64,000 nucleotides of DNA from Bactericera cockerelli (GCA_024516035.1 CM044963.1:25377935-25441934), one strand, 5' to 3'. Positions 10,166 through 21,458 are shown, numbered from the stretch's first letter. The notes: generated by a model not told the origin, from the letters alone. Numbers and translations are program-made.

Positions 10166-12335
10166 AACTTTCATAATATAAACTTACTTATGTTTGTCAA
10201 GATTAACTTACCACCAGAAAGATGTAAGTATCCATGGTATACAGCACTTGAGAAGTTTAATCTAAATGTACATAATACAGTATCAACTGTAAATTTTACT
10301 CGTAAATTATAATGGTAAGTATTTTACATCTGACGCCTTGTCAATATTATGTACATTTGATTATATTTTATTTATTTATTATTTAACAAGTATTTACAGA
10401 GAACTTAACAAATGTTCTAATAATAAACCTGCATTAGAGAGTTCAAAGAAGAAGAAGAAGAAGAAGAGAAGAAAAAAAAAAAAAAACATAATTATATACC
10501 CATCAATCGCTACCATTTAAAGATGACTTAAGAATAAAATTATCCATCAATGTTAGCAATTTGCGGAAGGAACTTTAAATTTTTTAGCTGTTCTAACTTT
10601 TTTGGTGTTTCGTTTGTACCTCTTAGGGGATTAATTATTAACAAATAAATTAATTACGTGAACGTGAATTAGGACCGAAGAGTCTTGATATTCCAGATTG
10701 AAAATTACAAGTACTTTTTTTACCTATTTATATATATTTTTATTTTTTCTGCAAATCATGCATACATATATCTAGTCATACAGATTAAAAGAAAACTGCG
10801 TTAATATTTCAAATTTAAGAGATTCAGTAATCTGCGAAAGAGGCAAATATTTTATTTCAAGTCTTGAATTTAACTTAGGCATTATAAATCCAAAGGGGAA
10901 CCCAAAATGAATGGGAAAAATGAAAAAGAGATAAATTTCTTATTCCTGTTGGCATAGAACAAATAATAGCTTCCGTTAAAGAGGTGAGAATGAGAAAGAT
11001 TAACAAATACAACACAAACTAGCACATTAATGTTTTTATAACATGGATTAGTTTTAAATTATTTTGATAATAAAATTAACAAGATGATGGTATGTTACTG
11101 GTTCTTGATTTTTTGTGATAATATATACTAATAATATAAAATATTCTCATAATATAAACACATATATTATATACTAATAAAACCGTGTTAGCATTATCTA
11201 ATGGGTGTTAATTTAAGTAGGCACTTAATATTTTATTTATTTTGAAACGTTTTTATGTTTGCTTAATCATTTAGATCTTCTTCAAAAGGGCTGGAAAGAA
11301 ATTATTGACTCTCAAAAATAAATAAATTGATTTTATTGATTTTATTTTCCATTTTTGGTCATGAATTATTAAATATCTTTTATTATTATTATTATTATAT
11401 ATGAATTATTAGTTATATCTTAAGTAGACTTTAATAATAATTCATAAAAAAGCATTAATGAAGAATAAAGAAGCAATTCAATGAAATTATATATGCATTG
11501 AGTTTTGACACTAATGAAAATATTAAAAACTAATACCATAAAATAATGTACAACTTTTTTTACAAAAACAGAATGATCTCGTAAAATAGATTAAGAAAAA
11601 CTATTGGAAAAATCCAAGTAGTGTGGACAGTACAAATGCTATACCAGCACTACACTAAGTAGTACACAGAGGAAACCAAACAATGTTTAAGAAAAACAAC
11701 AATACAGAACCCCAACGTAACAAATACAGACAGTAATCTGACAATGTACATTGTACATAGATGGAGACTAGAGCTGATACCGTAGGTATACAACAATTAT
11801 TAAAGATCGTGTCATTTGAGAAATACTAGAGAAAAAAATTAATGTAAGTATTAGGAAAGAAAAAATCAAAGATAGTGGACTCCAATGTAACAAATAAAGA
11901 TACCAGATACATACTAGATAGATAATAGTTGTAATAAACACTGGTACGCTAGAACTATGCAGATAGCAACCTATAGTGTTTTGAGTGTTTATGAAGAAAA
12001 TTAATGTAAGGCAAAATGATCACGCACAGAGAAAAGTGAAGAAATAGACACAGAACTAGGTAATAGTGGCAATGGACACCACCCAGCTGTTTGGACATAA
12101 AACATGGATACCAAATATCAGATTGTTGGACGAACCAAGCAAGCCAGAAGTGAACCGTTGACGCATTGATTTCTTAACAAAGAGCAATTCTCTTCTTTGC
12201 TTTTTGGTCTCCGCATTCGTTACAAGCTATCCCTATGAAACCTCAAGTATCAGAACATAACAAAGGTTTTCACCTGTTGTATTTCTTTTTTTAAATATTC
12301 ATTCACACTTTTGCATTCACTTAAAATTAAAGTCA
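10166..12335. other. AT-rich intergenic/intronic DNA
   Basis: About 2.1 kb of strongly AT-rich sequence with short simple repeats (AAG/AAAA at 10446-10487, ATT repeats at 11378-11398). No ORF, exon-like segment or RNA gene found. Confidence 0.5.
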
Positions 12336-12375
12336 ATATGGGTTTGGCTGGACCTCATTCCAGCCAAACCCATAT
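12336..12375. repeat. Perfect 17-bp hairpin
   Basis: ATATGGGTTTGGCTGGA (12336-12352) is the exact inverse complement of 12359-12375, separated by a 6-nt loop. Confidence 0.85.
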
Positions 12376-12432
12376 CAAAGTAAACTTCCTTTAAACCTTC
12401 AAATTTCGTCTAAATGTTAGAATAAGGAAAGA

Positions 12433-12605
12433 TAATAATAATAACACTTTTTAGTGGAAGAGCACCACCAGGCGAGGATAATGCTCAAAGCATTTTCTAC
12501 CACCTAACCCTCAGAGTCTTATTATAATGTAGTTTTAAACTCAAATTAATGAGGAAAAATTCATACACTAGCGCATTAACCACTTGACTACCAGTGCACC
12601 TACAA
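12433..12605 (-). repeat. SINE-E copy 1, internally deleted
   Basis: Contains TTTCTACCACCTAACCCTCAGA and GCGCATTAACCACTTGACTACCAGTG in pieces, matching the complete copy at 30428-30655. The B-box part of the tRNA-like head is missing. The element reads on the minus strand. Confidence 0.6.
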
Positions 12606-15139
12606 GGAAACCTTCTTCTTTAAATGGGTTTATCTGACTTGATTATGTGACAATAGATCTCATTGAGTCGCAGGGCTAATGGGTTCTGATGTTCTGTTCC
12701 GAAAAAGAAACCCACAGCTCCGATGGCTTACAACTTGTAATTTCAGGAACACGAGTCGCTAAATGTCTCACATGTTCTCCACTTGCTCCGTATCAACCAA
12801 CACGTAAAACAAACAGACCAATTTACCCCGAACATGTCCGATAGGTCCAACTCGTAACTTGTCTCGAAGATCATTGTGATGGATAGAGAGTAATGGGTTG
12901 TTGTCATTCATTGTTGGTATTCATAATTCTTATTGACATTTTTACTAGCTCCATCATAACGAGGTTACTGTACGTCGCGTCGGCATAATCACCTCTCGAA
13001 ATCGTTATGTTACATATCTGTGTTATACTTATTTGCATCATTATAATACTATTGTATGCGATGATCATAAGTGGAAGGGTTGGGTGGAAGAGATTACCAA
13101 AGGCAATAATCCGCCTTTTAGTTAGGACATATATATTATTTATTTTTTTTCTGTATTTTGATTTGTAATTATTTGTATTGTTTATAATATGTTCTATTAA
13201 TAAAGTGTAAATCAATAAAAATAAATAAATCATATGGCGTACCAGATTGCAGTACTTGTAAACGCATTTGACAGATGAGTATATTTTTAAATTACTAATA
13301 GGTATAGCACTTTATAAGTTTACAGTCCGTTTGAGTCAATATCATAGCGAATTTTGAAAATCAACTTTTGAAATTGTGGATATTCAGTCCATAAGACAAA
13401 GCACAAAAATGCAGAATTGGTAGAACATTGCAATGGATGTATCCTCGCGGTCTATAAAAGTTGAGGAGTGAGTAAGTAATCTTTGGTTATTAGACATACC
13501 TTCACTCCAGAATAGAAGAAATTATACCAAAATATTCCTCAACAACAACTGTTAAGGGACTCTAAAAATTTCCTACAGTCTGAATATTATTTTCATTTCA
13601 GGTGGCTAATTTTGGGAGGATTTTACTATCAAATTGACTCAAACCGACTATTAAAGTGGTTAAATTAAAGAGATTTGTATATTTGTATCGCTTACAATAC
13701 GTTCCTCAAAGAAATATGCGATGTTCATAAAGATTTTTTTCTCTCAAAAAGAAAAGAAAAACACCATTTAAACTTTTCGAGTTCGACAAAATGGGCTTTG
13801 GAAAACAAGTTAACAAAATAATGGATTGAAAGAAAAACCCAACATTTTTTTATGAAGATAGATTATGCGTGGGACACGAACCGAACTTTTGAAGAAGCAA
13901 AGAAAAAGACATCTATCATTGAAATATGTCAATTTAAAAAAGAATCGGTCAAACAAAAGTTTACAAAAAGATAAAGCGTTCAAGAAGTCATTTCCCAAAA
14001 GTCAGAGAGGAGTCAATTCCTTTATTTACATTTCTTTAGTTTTAAAGACTAACTTATCTAACAATGTTATGTGACCAGGCGAAAATGCAAAGAAATAGCT
14101 TTCAGCCTGGTGACTATACTTAGACGAATCGTCTCAGGGACTATAATAACAGTTTCCTAATCTTATAGTTCGGCCAACTGCCGTTAAGTCGAACCAATCG
14201 AGGGCCTTAGGGTAGATTTCAGGTAGTGTCAACATCACATTCGTCACAAAAACGATAGCCTAAATAAATGATAAATTGATAACCTTAATAAACAGTATAA
14301 AAATAATTCTCAGACGTGTCTCGAACCAGGAATCTCCGGTATGGGAGTCACGCAACGACCTCGAGGTAACAATAGACTTACCTATTATAATTCTCATTAA
14401 CGAGGCGTGAAAATTGAACGTTCATACTTACCAATCGATACTAAGGCCAATTTCGGGCCAAATATTTGATATGTAACGAGCAACTATCAGATTCCAGACA
14501 AGTGATAGATTCCTGGTAATAATTTGGAGCGTGTAAACGACAGTGTAATAATATGTATTAGGAGACATAGCGCACACCTATTGTTTCTCGAATAATAAAC
14601 TGTGTAATAATGTAATTGCCTACATTTCAAGAATACTCGTAAGTTGTTTGTATAAAATATATAATATCTGGACTTATTGTACATACCCATACAAATATAG
14701 GAACTAAGTAATACATGGAATATTATACTATATGATAGCTTGATGTCTTCTATACAAAACTCCGATTATTTTAAATTTAATGACGAACGTAGATCAAAGA
14801 TATATATTTAGTGGTAAATATAAGTAAATATTTAATATAGATACGTGGGATACGGTACCATAGCCATGTAAGGACAAAAAACAATAATACGAATTGTTGG
14901 CGCCTTTACCAGTGTTCGTGTTAATAAGACCATCCAGCCGTAAAATCTAACAGTAGGAGTGCCGGAACCAAACAATTATCAACCTCACCTATGAGAAAGA
15001 GGTTGATCAGAGCCGACCTCAGATAGGTTTGGGAAAAGGTAAAGTGAAAGAAAAAGAATAGCATGGATCCGATCCACGGATTCATGTGTTAGCGGCTATA
15101 ATACGACACCTTAACCTCGTCGACAACCTATGTATAACA
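12606..15139. other. AT-rich DNA with decayed repeats
   Basis: No gene. 13073-13129 is an inverted copy of the palindromic LINE 3'-end motif. About 14315-14380 looks like an inverted decayed tRNA head (GTCTCGAACCAGGAATC on the plus strand). 14895-15060 is a SINE-C fragment (GACCATCCAGCCGTAAAA, then AACCTCACCTATGAGAAAGA). Confidence 0.45.
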
Positions 15140-15573
15140 TTGTAGATACATACAACATGAGCAGAAAGAGTAGAAAAAAAGATAATATCTATCATCACGC
15201 TAAAAGACGTTCGGAGTCACAGGTGTTCTGAAAGCCTTATCTATCACATCAGAATTTAAAGGGAGAGCAGACACAATAGATGGGAGCATCTTCAGAAATG
15301 ACAGATAATATCGAGCTGCCATCATTGTTGAGGATTTTTTTTTTAAATAAAGGATATAAGAAGGAGTATGCTTCCTATCATAGAGTCTAAAAAGAGTTAA
15401 GAAAAGCCTTTGCTTGAAAAAAAAAATTGAGAAACTCTTTAGTGTGAGAAAACCCTTTACACAATACAATAATCTGTTTATCCTGAAACTAGCCAACTAA
15501 TAGTTCTAAGAGTAACATCAAACTCGGTTGCTCCGTCCAAATTGAAATTTTTCTAAATTTATTTCTGACTACC

Positions 15574-16278
15574 ATGACTCTTACTGAAATGCGTACTATT
15601 ATGGCAGAAGAAATTGCAAAATTGGAATCAAGATTAACAAAATCATTTGAAAATATAGTGAAAACTGAAAATGAAGCGTATAAAAAAGTGATACAGGAAC
15701 AAGATATGAAAATTAAAAAGTTGGAAGATGAAAATTTGAAATTGAATAAACGCATGAATGATTTTGAACAATATTCCCGAAGATCGAATGTCCAGATCAA
15801 TAATATTCCTATGGGACCAGATGAATCCGTCCAAAAAATAATATGCGAGATGGGTCTGAAAATAGGAGTCACCATAGATTACAAGACAGATATTCAAGCT
15901 GCTCACCGTGTCCCCACCTCATCCGGCCTAATTCAGCCCATCATAGTCAAATTTTCCAACAGGCAGATGCGAAATGACTTCCTCATTAAAGCAAAGAAAA
16001 CCAAACTTAATTGCAAAAACTTGGAATCTGTGAAAAATCTACTCTTCTCGGCTGAAAACAAAATATATGTTAATGATCATCTATCCCCTACCAACAAAAA
16101 GTTATTCTATGAGGCTAGGAAATGCGTGAAAGAGGAGAAAGCAAAGGCGACCTGGACTTACGATGGAAAAGTGTACATTCGACGTGATGAGCTGTCTTCC
16201 CCCATCCTCATTGCTACCATGGAGGATCTGGTGCCGTTTCGTGTCAGCTACAGTTCTGCCACTGCCGCTGATTCATAA
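15574..16278 (+). CDS. LINE ORF1 protein
   Basis: 234 residues. Residues about 5-70 are rich in E/K/L/N with heptad spacing (KKLEDENLKLNKRMNDFEQY), a coiled coil of the kind that trimerises LINE ORF1 proteins. The next part (RRSNVQINNIPMG, then AAHRVPT and IIVKFSNRQMRNDFLIKAKK) resembles the RRM-like nucleic-acid-binding core (Transposase_22 type) of L1/CR1 ORF1. The C-terminal NDHLSPTNKKLFYEARK and WTYDGKVYIRR are also typical. Its likely role is binding element RNA as a chaperone in the RNP. Start chosen at the first ATG (15574), which directly precedes the coiled coil. No zinc knuckle or PHD finger is present. ORF1 appears intact. Confidence 0.75.
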   Translation: MTLTEMRTIMAEEIAKLESRLTKSFENIVKTENEAYKKVIQEQDMKIKKLEDENLKLNKRMNDFEQYSRRSNVQINNIPMGPDESVQKIICEMGLKIGVTIDYKTDIQAAHRVPTSSGLIQPIIVKFSNRQMRNDFLIKAKKTKLNCKNLESVKNLLFSAENKIYVNDHLSPTNKKLFYEARKCVKEEKAKATWTYDGKVYIRRDELSSPILIATMEDLVPFRVSYSSATAADS

Positions 16279-16569
16279 GTTTTATTTATTCATTCTTCTT
16301 TTATATTTTCTTTTTTTCCTTTCTCGTTCATTAAATTTTAATTCTCTTTGTTCAAATCGTTTCACTATTTTTCAACCATCATGCCAATTTATCTTATCTA
16401 AAAAATTCAATTTTCGTTTTCTGTTTTTTAACATATCAGTGGTACATTTTTCCCTCACAATCTACATTACATTAATTACTGACTTAACTACGAATCAAGA
16501 TAATTATTACAACAATAATTCTAGTCCTACCTATGTATTTTATAATAAATCCATACATAAATATTTACA

Positions 16570-17928
16570 TTGGATTTAATAAATAACATACCAGAAAATA
16601 TAATATATTCAGAAAATTCAAACACCAGTATTGATGAATTACAAAACTTTTTAGAATATACAGGTCTAACAATATTACATACAAATATACGAAGTTTAAA
16701 TCAAAACCTGGATAAATTACTGGTAAATATAAATAAAAACTTAGATAATATAGATATTATTATTTTTTCGGAAACATACTATGATGAAATACTTCCGTAT
16801 TCTTTTACTATTCCGGGATTTCAATTTCATCATACATGTCAAAAAATTAATAAGAACTCTGGTGTTGCAATTTTTTTAAGAAATTCTATTCAAATACTTA
16901 ATATTGATCAAGTTGATATTGAAAAATGTAACTGTTTAAAATTAGAATTCATTCACGAATTAAAAATATTTACAATACTTGCAATGTATAGAACTGGACT
17001 TAGTAATATTTTAAACTATACTGAACAATTAGACCAATACTTAACTGAAAACATACGAAGACACAACTTTTTCATAATCGGCGACATAAACATTAACATA
17101 CTACCCAACATGACGAACGAAGGACAAAACTACTTAGACATGCTAATGAGCCATAACTTTATACCTTGTATTACTGACCCTACACGAGTGGACCTCATTC
17201 GAGCACATGAATCTTGCATAGACCATATCATGTTCAAACCTGAAAAACCATCTGATATAAATGATATTAAAACAACAGTACTTCATACACACATTACAGA
17301 CCACTATTCCATTCTTCTAACATTATCTTCCAAAAATTCAGCTAAAAACAATGTTCCTAAAATTATGCAACGAGCATGTATCAATTATGAGCACTTGGAA
17401 AGACAACTTTCATTAGAAAATTGGGATGAAATTTTATCTTTAACTGACATAAATGAAAGTGCTACTTTTTTCTCAGATAGACTTATCTCATACATAAATA
17501 ACTTCACAACATTTAAAAAATATAATTCTAAAACAAGACCTATTAAACCATGGATAACGCCTAACCTTATTAATTCTATAAGACAAAGGGATAAACTTGC
17601 TTATCAAGTTAAGAAATATCCAAACAACGAAAGATTACAAACGTATTTCAAAAAAACTAAAAATATTATAACAGAGTGTATTAGGAAGGCCAAAAATCTT
17701 TACTATAAAGAAGAAATAGAAAAAAATAAACATGATGCAAGAAAACTATGGAATACGATACATAATATAAATAATACAAAAACAATAAAACAAACATCTA
17801 TAAAAAAAATTAACATCAATGGACAACATTTAGATTGCGAAATAAATAAAGAACTATCAGCTAATAAAATAAATACATATTTTTTTAGATATAGGGAAAA
17901 ATATTGCAATAGATATACTAAATTCTAA
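16570..17928 (+). CDS. LINE ORF2, N-terminal part: APE-type endonuclease (frameshifted)
   Basis: About 450 residues in frame. Endonuclease/exonuclease/phosphatase-fold motifs are in order: TNIRSL near residue 38 (metal-binding Asn), SETYYDE near 67 (catalytic Glu), FFIIGDININ near 167 (Asp), SCIDHIMFK near 215 and ITDHYSILL near 242 (Asp-His). It would nick target DNA for target-primed reverse transcription. The frame is open from 16561 but has no ATG before the endonuclease core, so 16570 (TTG) is nominal and the original start is lost or non-standard. It ends prematurely at 17926-17928. One extra T in a seven-T run (17880-17886) shifts the frame, and the downstream sequence continues into the RT frame without a stop. 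Confidence 0.8.
   Translation: MDLINNIPENIIYSENSNTSIDELQNFLEYTGLTILHTNIRSLNQNLDKLLVNINKNLDNIDIIIFSETYYDEILPYSFTIPGFQFHHTCQKINKNSGVAIFLRNSIQILNIDQVDIEKCNCLKLEFIHELKIFTILAMYRTGLSNILNYTEQLDQYLTENIRRHNFFIIGDININILPNMTNEGQNYLDMLMSHNFIPCITDPTRVDLIRAHESCIDHIMFKPEKPSDINDIKTTVLHTHITDHYSILLTLSSKNSAKNNVPKIMQRACINYEHLERQLSLENWDEILSLTDINESATFFSDRLISYINNFTTFKKYNSKTRPIKPWITPNLINSIRQRDKLAYQVKKYPNNERLQTYFKKTKNIITECIRKAKNLYYKEEIEKNKHDARKLWNTIHNINNTKTIKQTSIKKININGQHLDCEINKELSANKINTYFFRYREKYCNRYTKF
17880..17886 (+). other. Frameshift in a T7 run
   Basis: Removing one T from this run fuses the endonuclease frame with the frame that runs through the minisatellite into the RT. This is either a real one-base insertion or a homopolymer sequencing error. 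Confidence 0.7.
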
Positions 17929-17971
17929 TACTATATCAAATCAAATATTCTCTGTAATACCTCAACAATCC

Positions 17972-20317
17972 TTGTCAGTTTCCCTCATGTCCTCTCTGTC
18001 TCCACATTCATCCTCTTCAATTCCACATTCATCCTCTTTAATTTCACGCTCATCCTCTTTAATTCCACATTCATCCTCTTCAATTCCAAACTCATCTCCT
18101 CCAGCTCTACATTCATCCTCTTCAATTCCACACTCATCCTCTTCAATTCTACATTCATCCTCTTCAGTTCCACACTCATCCTCTTCAATTCCACACTCAT
18201 CCTCTTCAATTCTACATTCATCCTCTTCAATTCCACACTCATCCTCTTCAATTCTACATTCATCCTCTTCAATTCCACACTCATCCTCTTCAATTCTACA
18301 CTCATCCTCTTCAATTCCACAATCATCCTCTTCAATTCTACATTCATCCTCTTCAAATCCAAACTCATCTCCTCCTGCTCGACATTCATCCTCTTCAGTT
18401 CCACACTCATCCTCTTCAATTCCACATCCATCCTCTTTAATTCCACACTCATCCTCTTTAATTCCAAACTCATCTCCTCCAGCTCTACAATCATCCTCTA
18501 CAGTTCCACACTCATCCTCTTCAGTTCGACATTCATCTTCTTCAGTTCCAGACTCATCCTCTTCAGTTCGACATTCATCCTCTTCAATTCCACATTCATC
18601 CTCTTCAGTTCCACATTCATCCTCTTCATTTCCACATTCATCCTCTTCAGTTCCACACTCATCCTCTTCGGTTCAACATTCATCTTCTTCAGTTCCACAT
18701 TCATGCTCTTCAATTTCACATTCATCCTGTTCAGTTTCCAATAAACTAATTTTTTTTGAAGAAACAAACCCAAACGAAATACTTGATACAATAATGAGTT
18801 TGAGGAATGATTGTGCTACAGGAGATGATGCCATATCTGTTCATGTTTTAAAGAAAATTGCGCAACATATTTTAAAACCTCTCACACATATTTTTAACAC
18901 TAGTTTACAGAATGGTATATTTCCTACAACCTACAAGATTGCCATTGTTAATCCCATTCACAAAAAAGGTAGTAAAATTTTAATTGAAAACTATAGACCA
19001 ATAGCTGTATTATCAAATCTAGGGAAAATACTAGAAAAAATTGTCAATAGAAGATTAGAAAAATATTTACAAAACAATAATATAATTTCTGATCAACAGT
19101 TTGGCTTCAGACGAAATATTGGCACTGAAGATGCCTTGCTAAGACTAACTACTTTTTTACATAAACAATTGGATAAAAATAAAAAAGTTTTAGCTGTGTT
19201 TTTAGATATAAAAAAGGCATACGATTCTGTTGACCACGTTTTACTTTTAAACGAGTTAAAAAAAATAGGACTCGAAAATAATGCTTTTAATTGGTTTAAA
19301 TCCTACCTGAATAACCGACAACAAAAACTTAAAATAAATGGCTTTACTTCTCAACCTATACCATGTAATGCTTATTCAATCCCACAAGGAAGTGTGCTTG
19401 GCCCCGCCCTTTTTAACATCTATATAAATGATTTACAAAAAAATAGTAATGGCCTCGTTTTTAGTTATGCAGATGATGCATGTATTTGCTATACTGACAA
19501 TGACTGGAACTCGACTTTTGACATTGCTACACAAGACTTAAGAAATGTCTCTAAATGGTACTCAAATATGTCACTTCAACTAAACTTAACAAAATCCAAT
19601 TACATTACATTTTCAATAACAATGACTGGACAACCACCTTTACATAAATCACTTACAATACCAATAACAAATACTCAGACTATAACTTTACAAAGACTGA
19701 CCAATACTAAATACTTAGGAGTTATACTGGACCAACATCTCAAATGGACAACACATATTTCACACTTACGGACTAAACTACGTCACCTGATGTTCATATT
19801 TAATAATTTGAGAAGAGTTTGTAACAGGAGTATACTTAGAATGATCTATTATGCTTTTGTTCAATCTCTTCTTCAATATTGTATATGCTCATGGGGTGGT
19901 GCGTATAAAAATACAACTGACCCATTACGTAGATCACAAAATATATTGCTCAGGATTATTTTAAAAAAAGATAGAATGTTTCATTCAGATACTTTATATA
20001 CATCTTTTGAAGTCTTTAATCTGGAGCAATTATATTTGTACAAACTTACACTTTACACAATAAAATACAGTGACATATGGACAGAACATAATCACACTCA
20101 CACTCACAATACAAGACAATCAGGACTATTACAAATTACACAAATACATAAATCACTTACCCAAAGACATTTCTTTTATTTAGGACAAAAACTTTTTAAT
20201 ATATTACCAACAGAAATTAAAGCCTTGAAAAATGTACCACTCCTATTGAAAAACAGAACTAAAAAATACATCCTAACTAACCAAATAACACTACAAAAAT
20301 TATTACCACTGGCATGA
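17972..20317 (+). CDS. LINE ORF2, C-terminal part: Ser-rich 21-bp repeat array plus reverse transcriptase
   Basis: 781 residues from the first ATG in this frame; the real protein would enter from the endonuclease frame. Residues about 10-252 are about 35 heptapeptides of the PHSSSSI type coded by a 21-bp minisatellite. From about residue 265 follows a standard non-LTR RT: NPIHKKGS, ENYRPIAVLSN, DQQFGFRRN, VFLDIKKAYDSVDH (first catalytic Asp), IPQGSVLGPALF and SYADDACI (YADD at residues 499-502). The C-terminal region has TKYLGVILDQHLKW and Trp-rich motifs usual for CR1/jockey ORF2. No RNase H is seen. The RT itself shows no internal stops, so decay is slight. Confidence 0.85.
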   Translation: MSVSLMSSLSPHSSSSIPHSSSLISRSSSLIPHSSSSIPNSSPPALHSSSSIPHSSSSILHSSSSVPHSSSSIPHSSSSILHSSSSIPHSSSSILHSSSSIPHSSSSILHSSSSIPQSSSSILHSSSSNPNSSPPARHSSSSVPHSSSSIPHPSSLIPHSSSLIPNSSPPALQSSSTVPHSSSSVRHSSSSVPDSSSSVRHSSSSIPHSSSSVPHSSSSFPHSSSSVPHSSSSVQHSSSSVPHSCSSISHSSCSVSNKLIFFEETNPNEILDTIMSLRNDCATGDDAISVHVLKKIAQHILKPLTHIFNTSLQNGIFPTTYKIAIVNPIHKKGSKILIENYRPIAVLSNLGKILEKIVNRRLEKYLQNNNIISDQQFGFRRNIGTEDALLRLTTFLHKQLDKNKKVLAVFLDIKKAYDSVDHVLLLNELKKIGLENNAFNWFKSYLNNRQQKLKINGFTSQPIPCNAYSIPQGSVLGPALFNIYINDLQKNSNGLVFSYADDACICYTDNDWNSTFDIATQDLRNVSKWYSNMSLQLNLTKSNYITFSITMTGQPPLHKSLTIPITNTQTITLQRLTNTKYLGVILDQHLKWTTHISHLRTKLRHLMFIFNNLRRVCNRSILRMIYYAFVQSLLQYCICSWGGAYKNTTDPLRRSQNILLRIILKKDRMFHSDTLYTSFEVFNLEQLYLYKLTLYTIKYSDIWTEHNHTHTHNTRQSGLLQITQIHKSLTQRHFFYLGQKLFNILPTEIKALKNVPLLLKNRTKKYILTNQITLQKLLPLA
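17998..18738. repeat. 21-bp minisatellite inside LINE ORF2
   Basis: About 35 tandem copies of CCACAYTCATCCTCTTCAATT with scattered substitutions and a higher-order variant (AACTCATCTCCTCCAGCTC) recurring at about 18088, 18361 and 18466. Period 21 keeps the plus frame open. The minus strand is also open apart from one TAG at 18500-18498, reading heptads of the VELKRMN type. Confidence 0.95.
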
Positions 20318-20630
20318 TTCCTTTTACCTTTTTTAAGAAAACACTTGAATCACTTCTTGATTTCTTCTTCTTTTACTTTACTTTTAAAATTCTCATTAAT
20401 TTTTTTTTTCTTCTACTTGTTACTCTTTAACTTATCTTAAAAATAACTCTTTTTTTTTTTCTTGTATCCCGCCACCAGATTTAATCTGAATGGGGTACAA
20501 AATACTTCCATATTTTATTACTCTTTGAAATAGTCTCTTTTTAAATGTATTAAAATGTTATGTCTGTATGAGAGACCTCAAATATACAATAAAAGTAATA
20601 TATTACAAAAAAAAAAAAAAAAAAAAAATC
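20318..20630 (+). other. LINE 3' UTR and A-rich tail
   Basis: T-rich UTR with GGTACAAAATACTTCC near 20492, an AATAAA-like ATACAATAAAAG at about 20584, and an A run at 20609-20629 followed by unrelated sequence. Confidence 0.6.
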
Positions 20631-21283
20631 CTGCAAAAATGAGACTAAAGAGTCCCTTTAATCTCACAGTCTTTACTTTAGTGCCTCATCTCTGTCTGAT
20701 GTCCAGCTCTTGTTTGATTCATTGTAGATACATATAAACAATATATAACATGTTCCAGAGAAGAAAAAAAATGTTTCCAAAAATCGATAATATCGATAAA
20801 ATAAAATACTAATTAGTTAACCTCTCATTGCGTCTGCTCATTTTTAATAATCTAAATTCATCGAGAGAAAAAAAATCAAAACTTTGTCTTTGTTTGCTTA
20901 GAAAACTTCGGGATAAAAACTAACAGCTAATGGCAGTCAGACTTTAAAAATGATCAGGAGATTGGGAACGACGAAATTTGAAATTAAAGTTCTTGTAAAA
21001 GTTTGCCAGCTGTAAGCAAATCTTGAAATGTTCCCCAGATGTGACTAAATCAACAGAGGATTCTTTTAAAAAGTAATTACGAATATCATTTTGTATTGGG
21101 ACGTTGAAATGCGCCAAGCTGACTCTTTTAAGTGTATTTTTGCGGTGGTAGTCAATGGTGGGGGTTACGGCTGAATGACCTTTCCAATACCAAAACTGTC
21201 AAGGGCGCTAACTATTTGTATTGTTAGAGTATTGTAACTGATACATAACTTATTATAGAGCTACACACTTACCTCTGTAGCTT
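20631..21283. other. No gene seen
   Basis: Moderately AT-rich sequence without recognisable features. Confidence 0.45.
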
Positions 21284-21335
21284 GATCGATGATTGATGCG
21301 ACGGACTTGAAATCTGGAGGTCGGTGGTTCATGTC
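21284..21335 (+). repeat. SINE-B head fragment
   Basis: CTTGATCGATGATTGATGCG, then TCTGGAGGTCGGTGGTTCA, match the SINE-B tRNA-like head. The rest of the element is missing. Confidence 0.5.
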
Positions 21336-21377
21336 AAGCAAAAAAATTGTAAGAGAGTTTGATTAGTTGTGATGTAT

Positions 21378-21458
21378 GTAAGATTTAATAAAAGGCCTTT
21401 CAGAGTAAGATTTAATAAAAGGCCTTTCAGAGTAAGATTTAATAAAAGGCCGTCTCCA
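21378..21458 (+). repeat. Three copies of a 27-bp repeat
   Basis: Units starting GTAAGATTTAATAAAAGGCC begin at 21378, 21405 and 21432. The third is diverged at its end. Confidence 0.9.

Larger units (their letters stand above)
15574..20630 (+). mobile_element. Non-LTR retrotransposon, jockey superfamily (CR1/Daphne-like)
   Basis: Runs from ORF1 through endonuclease and reverse transcriptase to a 3' UTR and an A-rich tail (20609-20629). The order ORF1 - EN - RT, an APE-type endonuclease and a YADD reverse transcriptase define the class. The exact clade is a judgement from sequence flavour. The 5' end is not resolved: 15140-15573 may be 5' UTR. ORF2 is interrupted by a +1 T shift near 17880-17886 and by a 21-bp minisatellite. 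The 3' UTR contains ATCTGAATGGGGTACAAAAT at about 20484. Confidence 0.85.

Noticed and set aside
12904..13233. 109-residue minus-strand open frame
   Set aside because: AT-rich, Ile/Asn-rich translation without domains, and it overlaps a dispersed repeat motif at 13073-13129.
16163..16579. 138-residue open frame between ORF1 and ORF2 of the LINE
   Set aside because: It overlaps the end of ORF1 in another frame and runs through a T-rich spacer; no domain.
17972..18750. A Ser-rich mucin-like host protein
   Set aside because: The array is a 21-bp minisatellite and the frame continues directly into a reverse transcriptase, so it belongs to the LINE.
15140..20740. CATTGTAGATACATA at about 15140 and 20722 as the LINE target duplication
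   Set aside because: The second copy is about 95 bp beyond the A tail, so it is not at the element boundary; probably chance in AT-rich DNA.
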